Positions 22,466 through 30,706 of a stretch of 64,000 nucleotides of DNA are shown piece by piece. Location of the stretch: contig NW_015961958.1 in assembly GCF_000497045.1 (NCBI RefSeq), positions 186,001 through 250,000 of the forward strand, in the 5' to 3' direction. The notes under the pieces were generated by a model. That model saw only the letters and a list, made by a program, of their open reading frames with translations. It was not told the origin of the DNA and ran no database searches. The number at the start of each line of letters is the position of its first letter. Within the stretch, counting starts at the first letter, position 1. Both the position numbers and the translations under genes were made by a program. This DNA comes from Kalmanozyma brasiliensis GHG001 (Eukaryota; Basidiomycota; Ustilaginomycetes; Ustilaginales).

Positions 22466-23665
22466 ATGGCGTCCGCAGCAGCTGTCGCGATGCCCTCGCA
22501 GCCGCTTCCTATGACCAAGCCAGTGCTGAGCACCATCACCGCCTCCTTGCCCAAGCCCGTCATCCCAACGATCCTCATCACACCTCCCGACACTGCCCCA
22601 CAGTACAGCATCTCCCTTCCGGAACAGCAGTACGAAAAGTCAGTCCTCTTCGTACCAGTAAAGACCGAAGAGCTCGGCTGGGACGAGCACGGGCTCTACT
22701 GGAACGGCACCTACGCCTACCCTGTGCACCAGATCTACAACAAGCAAGGGCGACCCATCGGGCGCCGACGCCGGGGTCCCGCAGGCTATCGCTTCGAGGA
22801 GTACTACACGCAGACACCTCAATCTTCGTCTCCATCCTCAACGTCGGATGATGCAGTCGAGGCCAAGGTGAGGCTGGACGAGCCGGCGCCGGCTAGGATT
22901 GAGAAGACGACCCTCCCACCCGTATCGGACGATGTCGAGGCTTCAACGGACGACGAGGAGGAGGACGTTGCAAGTCCGGCCAGTCCCTCGCTCTCTGTTG
23001 GGTCTGACCTGACCGAAGATGATGCGAGCTCGCTCTGGTCGCGCACCGAGGCGGATTCTTCCGACGACGAAGTCGAGAGTAGCTGCACCTCACCTGGTCT
23101 CATGTCTCCGCCGATGGATCTGGACGCCAGCCCCTCGCTGCAGGCCGACAAGCTCAGCGCGAAGCTCTCCGACCTCGACGCCGGCAACAAACCCACCACC
23201 TCCAGCTGGGTATCGCTAGGCACTCTTCCGTCGTCATCACCAGCGGCATCGTCGTCAGCATCGAGCTCGCGATCACAATCGTTGCCGGTGCCACGGAGCA
23301 AGCCGGCGCTCGAGCTGTCGCGCGCACACCGCGCCACCTCCACGCTCGTCGTCGACGACTCGAGGCGGCACAGCAGCGGCTCGTACAGCTCGATCATTCA
23401 CGACCTCACCACGTCCCCCTTTGCGCCCGCTGCCAAAACGCCGTATCGCTCCGCAACCCTCCCCCGCTCCTCCTCGCGCGCCGCATCCAGAGGCACAATT
23501 CTTCGTCCGCCACCCCACTTTGTCCCCAGCCGAGAGGCCCGCAAGCGATCCAGCGAGGACTTCTCAGGCAAGGCAAGCCGCGGCAGGTTGGAAGCAGAAC
23601 ACGATTTTGCGGCAGGCTGGACCTTCGAAAACGCCTCCTCGATGCCACTCGTCAACGACTACTAG
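22466..23665 (+). CDS. uncharacterised serine-rich protein
   Basis: The protein has 399 residues, started at the first ATG of the frame; upstream codons run through a CT-rich leader without an ATG. I do not recognise it. Residues 55-115 form the only ordered-looking part: YEKSVLFVPVKTEELGWDE, then GLYWNGTYAYPVHQIYN and GRPIGRRRRGPAGYRFEEYY, with several aromatic residues. The rest is Ser/Asp/Glu-rich and disordered, with an acidic DDEEEDV stretch and many possible phosphosites. The C-terminus returns to an aromatic motif (AGWTFENAS). There is no signal peptide or membrane segment. The compact aromatic N-terminal block suggests a short binding domain embedded in a regulatory tail; no function is claimed. 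The downstream gene is convergent. Confidence 0.7.
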   Translation: MASAAAVAMPSQPLPMTKPVLSTITASLPKPVIPTILITPPDTAPQYSISLPEQQYEKSVLFVPVKTEELGWDEHGLYWNGTYAYPVHQIYNKQGRPIGRRRRGPAGYRFEEYYTQTPQSSSPSSTSDDAVEAKVRLDEPAPARIEKTTLPPVSDDVEASTDDEEEDVASPASPSLSVGSDLTEDDASSLWSRTEADSSDDEVESSCTSPGLMSPPMDLDASPSLQADKLSAKLSDLDAGNKPTTSSWVSLGTLPSSSPAASSSASSSRSQSLPVPRSKPALELSRAHRATSTLVVDDSRRHSSGSYSSIIHDLTTSPFAPAAKTPYRSATLPRSSSRAASRGTILRPPPHFVPSREARKRSSEDFSGKASRGRLEAEHDFAAGWTFENASSMPLVNDY

Positions 23666-24079
23666 TTATCGCTCCACTCTTTGGTCTCATGTTATGGTAC
23701 GGCATCTATTCTCGTGATGCCTGTTTGTTGTATTAGTACGGTCAATTTATCATGCCACTTCGCATGTCCCACACTAGTCTGTGCGAGTTAGGAGGACGTG
23801 AATCGGGAGAGATGTGCACTTCTCAGATGATATTCTGGGAAGCACCGATCACGCAAGATTAGGCTTGATCACGTCCAGTTCTCGACAGGGTTCATCGGCC
23901 TTGTTCATTTCATGTGTGCAAGAACATTGAGCTGCATCGCCTGTGTATGCGTTACATCCTATGTAGCATGCCGACGGGCTTGTATCGTCTGCGACACAAG
24001 GCCTACATCCGAAGCATCCATTGTTGGGAAAAGCGAGTTCGAGTTGAATCGATCGCTATAGTGGGTCGGGTGACCGACA
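23666..24079. other. convergent intergenic region
   Basis: The 3' ends of two convergent genes face each other. The plus-strand gene is followed by AT-richer sequence consistent with a poly(A) region. No other feature was seen. Confidence 0.5.
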
Positions 24080-25558
24080 TTACTTGAACGCACCGACACG
24101 GCGCTTCCTGAGCCCGAGGCCACCAAGCACCTTGGGCAGGATGCCACTTCCACCGTTGGTCGTCTCGATCTTGGCACCCGGGTACTGGTTGTATGCTGCG
24201 GCGATGTTCGAGTTGAAGCTGTTGCAAGGGTTGTTGCCGGCGGTGGCGAGTCGTTGCCAGGGTCCCTTGAGGTTCTTGGCGACAAAGTCGAGCGCGGTAC
24301 CAGCGACCTTGTAGAGCAGGTTGATCTGGGTCGGTACGAGCTGTTCGATGCCGATCTGGTACAGGTAGCAGGCAAGCGCCTGGGGGTCCTTGGAGAGGGT
24401 CTCGAAGTTGTACACGCCACCGGTGAGGTTGCCGACATCGACACCGGTGAAGGTGTTGACCTGACCGGCGTTACCTCCGACGCTGAGCAGGGACGGGTCG
24501 ATAGCGGCGGCGTGGAGAAGGGTGAGAACAATATCGTCGAGACCGAACGTGGCCGCCAGAGGTCGACGCGTCCAACCAGGAATCAGGTGCTCGTGACCAG
24601 GCGTGTACTTGAGGCCCGAATCGGTTCGCTCGACGGAGAAGAAGGCAAGCAGGTTCTTCTCGTCCAGGTAGAGACGGTTGTAGCCGTTGGCATCGGCCGT
24701 GTTGTTGGCAGCAAATTCAGCAACGAAGCGCTCAGCAGCCGTCGTCACCACAAGACCACCGAAGGCCGAGTTGAAGAACAGCGGGTTGACCGCCACCGAC
24801 TGGTGCCAGCGGTTCGACTTGTGCTGCAGCATCAGCTCGGCCGTGTAGACGTCCTTGTCCTCGGTCTGGTCGTTGTTGCCCAGATCGAGCAGGTCCTGGA
24901 AGTAAGGCAGGTGCACCTGGACATTGTCGTGGTTGGCACCGGGCTGGTAGTAGTCCTGACGAACGATGGAGGCGTCTCCCTCATAGATGTTGTGGGCGTT
25001 GATACCGCCGGGAGGACCGAGGAGGATGTCCGTCACCTTGCCAAGGCCTTGAGACTGGTAGGGACCACCGATCGACCAGGTGAGATCGAGGATGTTGCCG
25101 TTGAACACCACAGCATAGGCGTTCAGGGCGAGGCCAAGGTCGGCTTCAACACCGAACACTTTGCCGATGGCATCGATTCCCTGGGCCAGGTTGGTCACAC
25201 CGTTGCGGTTGAGGTAACCATGGTTGGCCAGCAGGTTGAGACCAGGACAGGGACCGCGGATATCGTTGGGTCCCGGAGGGATGAACTTGTGCTCGTCCGA
25301 AGTCAGGTCGATGTACTGCGCTTTGGCATCGAACTTGAAGCTGGCGGGATCAATGAGAGCGTGGAAGGTTCGTTGCTCGAAGCCAGTAGCGTTGCTGTCG
25401 TTGGTGGCTCGCTTGATGAGCTCCTTGCCTCCCTTGATCTGGGCGGCCTTTTCGAGGAAAGCAGAGTAGTCGACTTTGCTCAGGTCGGCATAGGAAGGGA
25501 AGGCAGCCGCCCCGGTGAGCAAGACCGACAGAGCAGGGATGAGCGTCAAGAGCTTCAT
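24080..25558 (-). CDS. secreted heme-thiolate peroxidase (chloroperoxidase / unspecific peroxygenase family)
   Basis: The 492-residue protein starts with a signal peptide (MKLLTLIPALSVLLTGAAA, likely cleaved near residue 19-20). A possible Kex2 site follows at LIKR (residues 47-50). The PCP motif in RGPCPGLN supplies the proximal heme-thiolate Cys104. EGDASIVRQD at 193-202 matches the EGD motif that in peroxygenases coordinates magnesium near the heme propionate; chloroperoxidase itself has EHD here. Such enzymes use hydrogen peroxide to oxygenate or halogenate aliphatic and aromatic compounds outside the cell. Several N-x-S/T sites (for example NDS and NAT near 53-58) fit secretion. The C-terminal basic LRKRRVGAFK is unusual. 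A TATATA box lies 81 bp upstream of the ATG. Substrate cannot be told from sequence. Confidence 0.9.
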   Translation of the reverse strand: MKLLTLIPALSVLLTGAAAFPSYADLSKVDYSAFLEKAAQIKGGKELIKRATNDSNATGFEQRTFHALIDPASFKFDAKAQYIDLTSDEHKFIPPGPNDIRGPCPGLNLLANHGYLNRNGVTNLAQGIDAIGKVFGVEADLGLALNAYAVVFNGNILDLTWSIGGPYQSQGLGKVTDILLGPPGGINAHNIYEGDASIVRQDYYQPGANHDNVQVHLPYFQDLLDLGNNDQTEDKDVYTAELMLQHKSNRWHQSVAVNPLFFNSAFGGLVVTTAAERFVAEFAANNTADANGYNRLYLDEKNLLAFFSVERTDSGLKYTPGHEHLIPGWTRRPLAATFGLDDIVLTLLHAAAIDPSLLSVGGNAGQVNTFTGVDVGNLTGGVYNFETLSKDPQALACYLYQIGIEQLVPTQINLLYKVAGTALDFVAKNLKGPWQRLATAGNNPCNSFNSNIAAAYNQYPGAKIETTNGGSGILPKVLGGLGLRKRRVGAFK

Positions 25559-25638
25559 CTTGAAGGCTAGTAGCGTTGGGAAAGGAAGAGGAGGGGATGT
25601 GATTCGAAAGAAGGAGTTTGCAGCAGTGGGAGGACAAA

Positions 25639-25644
25639 TATATA
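25639..25644 (-). promoter_or_regulatory. TATA box of the heme peroxidase gene
   Basis: On the minus strand GGTATATATTT lies 81 bp before the ATG, a plausible TATA position for a short fungal leader. Confidence 0.5.
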
Positions 25645-26059
25645 CCTTTTTGCCCTCCGGTTCTTCGGGTAAGATGTTTGGACCGTACGTGCTGCTTGCT
25701 TGAGAGCCATTCGAAGTGGTTTAAGCACCTCCGAGTACTGCTGCTCCCATCAACGTGCTAAGATCTTGGCTTGCATCACATCCGGAACGCAGCACGACGA
25801 CCACACAGTCTCGTACCTCGGGATGACACCATATTCAAGCGAGCTCGGATGAGACGCATTCTCAGTCTTGTTGGGATTAGCGAGAAGGAAGGTACAGTAG
25901 CACGAATGTAGCTGGATGAGAAGATGGCGACTCGGGGGTCCGAAGGGTCCTGACAGCTGCGTCGAGTAGTGCGATCTCACTCAAACGCCGACCTGTCGAA
26001 CCGGCGAATGAAACGGAGGGGCGCTTCTTTAGAACGTTTCTGGTACGCCTCGGCTGAAC

Positions 26060-26290
26060 AGACCAACCAGAGACGAAAGATTTGAAGTGAATGGGGTGAT
26101 GGCGTCGTCTCTGACGGGAGGAGCTGCAGAACGTGTCACTCCGAGAGGCAAAATGTGAGTTGGATGGGGTGATGGCGTCGTCGTCGCTGAAGGTGGCTGC
26201 AGAACGGTCCAATCAGAGAGCAAAGATTTGAAGTGGTCAAGGTGGTGGCGTTGATCTTGGAGGTGCTTCAGATGAGGGTCCAGTTGAGGG
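26060..26290. repeat. degenerate tandem repeat, unit about 72-74 bp
   Basis: Three imperfect copies can be aligned by eye, anchored at AAAGATTTGAAGTG (26076), AAAATGTGAGTTGG (26150) and AAAGATTTGAAGTGG (26222). The first two share GGGGTGATGGCGTCGTC and GCTGCAGAACG; the third decays after GGTGGTGGCGTTG. The copies are not coding in a common frame. The origin is unknown. Confidence 0.6.
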
Positions 26291-26921
26291 TCCTGCTCGG
26301 ATGAAACGGATCTTCATGTTTGAGGTGCCTGCGGGCCTGTCGTATATTGACCACCTATGCATGGAATAACGCCATCCAAGTGACTGTGAGTCATGGGCGT
26401 GGGGGGCACGACTACGCGTGTCGACGATCGCGTGCGAGAGCGGCAAGGTGGCGGAAGGCGGACTAGGGGCGGCTACCTCGGCAAAAGACGCACTTCAAAA
26501 ACGCTATTTACAATTCCCGGTCCGCGGTGGCGTGAGACAATTTGCCGCCCCCGCCGGCTCCAACCGCGAAAAAAGTCTGTCACGAAGATTCAAAGCACCC
26601 TGCGCTGCTGGACATTTCACGATACCACGGTACACGACCCCGCTCGGTCACAGATGGCTCAGACTCGGACGCGATACTTCGGTAGAAGTCAACGTCGGAG
26701 TTGTTCCGGTTAGCGCGCACGCAACTTGTACGGAAGATGACTGTGTTCGGCTAGGCTTGTACGGAGCTCGTTGCGCCATCGCCTTCACCGGCTCGGTGGG
26801 CTTGGTCTAGCGAATCAGCTTCCTCGCTTTGTTCGGGTCACTCGCCATTGGTAATCGCCTTTGCCACTCAAGCGGCTCCGCGCGGGGCGCAGGATGCATC
26901 AAACAGCTTCAAGCCACATCA

Positions 26922-26928
26922 TATAAGG
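26922..26928 (+). promoter_or_regulatory. TATA-like box
   Basis: TATAAGG lies 221 bp upstream of the Kozak-led small ORF at 27143. It is a sensible but unproven promoter for that ORF. Confidence 0.35.
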
Positions 26929-27142
26929 CAAAGAACCAAATAAGCTTTCGAGCGCGAGTGAGATGGCGCTTCCACGAGTGCAACACCCGAATCTCTCCTC
27001 AAGCAACAACCGTTTGCAACGGCAGCACCCTCTTCGCGCTGACTTCTCACCTCTATATCGCTTTCAAGCTCCTCCCATCTGACCGGTCCAACTCGGCCCT
27101 GCGACATCCGAATTCGGACCCAACGCACACAGAGCTGCCACC

Positions 27143-27232
27143 ATGGCGTGCCCAGTCAATCACCCTGCCTTCCACGCATTGGTCTTCTTGTTAGGCGCAC
27201 TCCTCATGCTCTCCAAGTACATCAAGCCCTAG
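27143..27232 (+). CDS. possible 29-residue single-pass membrane microprotein
   Basis: A very short ORF begins in an optimal context (GCTGCCACCATGG) and ends with TAG after 29 codons. It opens MACPVNHPAFH and is followed by a hydrophobic stretch, ALVFLLGALLML, then a basic SKYIKP end. That layout is typical of tiny tail-anchored or single-pass subunits of membrane complexes. A TATA-like box lies 221 bp upstream, with a CT-rich leader between. I do not recognise the peptide. It could also be a chance ORF, an upstream ORF, or the first exon of a spliced gene; no good donor site is visible inside it. Confidence 0.4.
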   Translation: MACPVNHPAFHALVFLLGALLMLSKYIKP

Positions 27233-27586
27233 ACCACTGCCCTCATGAAGTAGCACTTTCTCGCAATCTCCAAAAATGTACAGCCCATCACGAGCCTCGG
27301 CGTGTTATGAGCAAGACGTGTCAATGAGTGCAGGTCGGAATCGAGGCGTGATCTTGGCAGCGCCCGATCTCTCGCCCCCTGCATGTGATGGCGCCGCTGT
27401 GATTGTCATCTCGTCCGGCCGTGCACCCGTTTCACCTTTCAGAGCGGATCTATCTTCCTCCTTACACAAATGCAGTCCACGCTCGCCCTCCTCGAATCAC
27501 ACAAACACACCGAAGATCAGGAAAAGTTCTTTGACAAGAAAACAACAAGGACGAAACAGAAAATGTGGGGTGGACTTGCTGGATCT
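27233..27586. other. intergenic region downstream of the microprotein
   Basis: This lies between the microprotein ORF and the 3' end of the convergent SRPK gene. No recognisable feature was seen. Confidence 0.5.
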
Positions 27587-30500
27587 CTACTGCACGGTGG
27601 TTGCCACGGGTCGGGGCAGGCCTTGCGGGGAGGGGCTGCCAGCCCCACGATTGCTCGAGTTGCCGCCTTGCTGCTGTTGAGCGGACAGCTTGGGCGTCGA
27701 GACCTGACGGATGCCGCTATCGTCACCACCGCCTTTGACGGTCATGTGCGATTCGCCTGCCGCATCCGCTGAGCTCGACCGTTCCAGGTTGTCCGCCTGC
27801 AGCGCCGACACGGGGTCCCTGGTGCTGGTGTGGGACGGTGTAGGCAGAGCGGACGATGCCGCGCTGGTATGCGTCGAACCGCCGTTTTCCGCCTGATGCT
27901 GCGCCGCCCGCCGCTTGGCATCCTCCAGCCCCTGCATGTTCAACGTCATCGTTGCAGGGCTGCTCGACACCGACCCCACAGGCTTCAGCGCATCCGCCTC
28001 GCTCGGCGTCAACCCGGGCGGCAAGGTGCGACCACTCGGACTACCGGCAGTCAAAGCCTCAACATCAATTCCCGCCTGTCGCATCGCCTGCTCGATCTCG
28101 CCCTGCACCACAATCCCTTCCAGCCACGTGTGCTCCAACAACTCCCGCGCACCCGCTCGCTTCTCCGGGTGCAATCGCATCATGGGCATCAAGAAGCTCT
28201 GCAGCTCGTTTGCCTCGGCATACGGCATCAGATACTTCTCCTGCAGCACCGAGATCAGCGGCCAGAAGCGCAGCTTGTGAATGTGTCGCAGCTCACCCCG
28301 GCGGTTGAAGATGTCTGCGCTGTACTTGCCGGCGAACGCAAGGCTCTTGGGGAAGTCGCCCAGGAGCTCGATGATCTGTGCCACGTGGTCGTCGTCTTTG
28401 TTGTACTTGGTACCTGCCGCAGGGTCGAAAAGGTAGTCGCCCGTCAACAGCTCGAAGAACATGCAGCTCGCCGACCACATATCGGCGCTCGGACCCCACT
28501 TGGCGCCCAGGATGACTTCGGGACATCGATACTGGCGTGTCTGGATGTCGTTGGTAAAGTGGTGGTCGACCCAACACGCGTTGCCGAGATCGGCGATCTT
28601 GACTGTGATGCGCTCCAGCGAGCTCGGGTCGTACGGCGGGGGGGGCGGGAGCGTGTTGGGATCGCCTGCTGCCGGTGCGGGTGGGTGCATGTCCTGGTCC
28701 ATGAGCGTCGAGTCTGGCTTGTCGGTCGGACTGGGCGAGTCCATCGACATGGGCGAGGGCGAGTCTGTTGGCTCTGCGGCCTCTTCGGGCTGCGGTGCCA
28801 GTGTCGACGATTCCGATACCTGCGGCACGCGGGGCGCACCGAGCGAAAGCAGCGATGGACCCTTCTGCTGTGGCGCGCCAGTCGACATTCGGCTTCCGAA
28901 CGAGTCGGCAGGCAAGCTGCTCGACCCTTGTGTGCTGAGCTGCGCGATGCCGTGGCCGATCATCTCGGTCGACTGTTCCCTCTCCTTGCTGTTGGCCAGC
29001 GATCCACCCTTGGACCCCGCCGCCTCGCTGCTGGCGCCGCTGCGGAAGCCGTTCTCGCTGTCGCTGACGCTCGGCTTGTCGATCTTGGACATGCCAAACG
29101 CCCACTTGTCAAACATAGGACTCGAACCGAGACTGCTGCTGGGACTTGGCAACGGCTGAGAGCCCGTGATGAAGATGCCGTCTCGTTTCGGTGTTTGCGT
29201 CCCGCCTCGGCCTTGACTCGGTGGCACACCGACCAACTTGGTGGGGACTGCCGCCGGGTTGGAGCGCAACTCGGCCTCGACCACCGCCTCGACGTCCTCG
29301 ATGCAAATGAGCACATTTTCGGGCTTAAGGTCGGTATGAATGATGCCGCACTCCTGGTGCATGTAATCGAGTCCAAGAAGCACCTGCTTGGCAATCTGCT
29401 TGACAATGTGTGGCGGCACACCGCGGTGCTGATACCGCTTGATGAGGCCGAGCAGGTTCTCGCCGAGCACCTCGAAGACCATGCAAACATGCGAGCCGTT
29501 GGGGCCTTTGTGACGGAAGTGGTCGAGAAGCGAGACGCAATGTCTCCTGCCGGGGTGGTTGGGGTTGGCCGAGACGAGACGCTGGAGCAACTTGATCTCG
29601 TCCAATGCGGTCTCTGTGTAGTGAGGTGCGCTCTTGACTACTTTCAAAGCAACGTGCCTCTTCATCTTGTTGTCTTTTGCGAGCCAGACCGTCGAGAAGT
29701 GACCCCATCCGAGCTTGCGGACGATGAGATATCGACCGTCTGAGAAGGTATCTCCGACGTGAACGGGATGGTAGCCACCCTTACCGTAATCTTCCAAATC
29801 CTCTTCGTCTTCGGTCATGACGGAGCCCATGTCCGAGGACGCGTTGACGGACGAGGGACCGAAACTGCCTGGAGTGCTCTGATCTTGCGAGGCACCAGCT
29901 ATCGAGATCGAGTTGGAAGGCATCCCTGGTGTGTGGTGATGTGGGCCGCCTGCCATTGGGACAGGCAATGCGGAGAGGGCGCCTGGTGTGTTGACGGGCG
30001 ATGGGCCGGGGGTGCACGTGGAGGTGATGACGTTGCTAAAGCTCTTGTCGTCGTGGGTGCTGGGGCTGAAATGCGAGGCAAATGGGCAACGTGAGGATGC
30101 AAGGTGTGGTGGTCGAAGAATGAAATGGATATCAAAGGTCGGGATGAGAGACGTCAGCGTGCTATTCTGCAAAGAGCGCGGCGAAAAGGATGCAATATGG
30201 TGGCAAGAGGCCGCGACCCACTGCTAGCTTGCGCTGCACGCCCGACGGTTGAAAGCGAAAGTACTCGAGCCAATAGACTTTGTGGGCCTCGTGACGGACG
30301 CCCTTGAGATGAACTCGGTGCGCAGCCAAAGAACGCGTGCGTAGTGGCGGTGCGCCAAGAATCGAGCGAGGCTTACAATAAGCTCAACTCGGATTCGTCC
30401 AAGCACCGACACTGCCTGCGCTCTCCTCTGCCCAGCTCCAAGCTCGCAGCAGAGCAGCTTCGGAGAGAAGGCCGATGCGCCTTCATTTCCGCGGCTCAAC

Positions 30501-30706
30501 TGACAAATCCGCAGCGCGAAACTGGCAGCAGTCTGACTCAACCTCCCCATCGGACGCCTTCCGACGCAAGCCACATGCCGGCTGATGAAGGCGGGCAAGA
30601 GACAGGAGCGTCCGGCGTCGGGAGTCGCGCGACACTGCAAAGGGGCGGAAACAAAGCCATGGGAGGAGGAGAGAGGGAAATCAAACACTTACCCTGCAGA
30701 CGTCAT
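27587..30706 (-). CDS. SR-protein-specific kinase (SRPK/Sky1/Dsk1 type)
   Basis: Exons are 30706-30693 (14 nt coding MTSAG) and 30065-27587, giving 830 residues. The 627-nt intron starts GTAAGT and ends TTTCAG with a GCTGAC branch site. Reading into exon 2 without splicing meets only a non-ATG start, which favours the tiny first exon. The kinase domain spans about 120-655: LGWGHFSTVW glycine loop, VALKVVK lysine, IIHTDLKPENVL catalytic loop with HTD in place of HRD, and ADLGNACW with DLG in place of DFG. These last two are SRPK hallmarks. A disordered spacer of roughly 240 residues separates the catalytic loop from DLG, as in SRPKs, where it controls localisation. The family phosphorylates RS repeats of splicing factors and Npl3-like shuttling proteins. 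A Ser/Thr-rich tail follows the domain. Confidence 0.93.

Larger units (their letters stand above)
25559..27142. other. intergenic region with degenerate tandem repeats
   Basis: This divergent gap holds the promoter of the heme peroxidase, an imperfect 72-74-bp repeat at about 26060-26290, and a TATAAG box at 26922 that could serve the microprotein ORF at 27143. No larger gene is evident. Confidence 0.5.

Noticed and set aside
27830..29743. 637-residue ORF opposite the SRPK gene, and similar antisense ORFs opposite TrpRS (33948-35495), the heme peroxidase (24254-25570), fibrillarin (42604-43614) and MSS4 (56116-57657)
   Set aside because: All lie exactly opposite well-identified genes and show no recognisable protein; GC-rich third positions keep antisense frames open.
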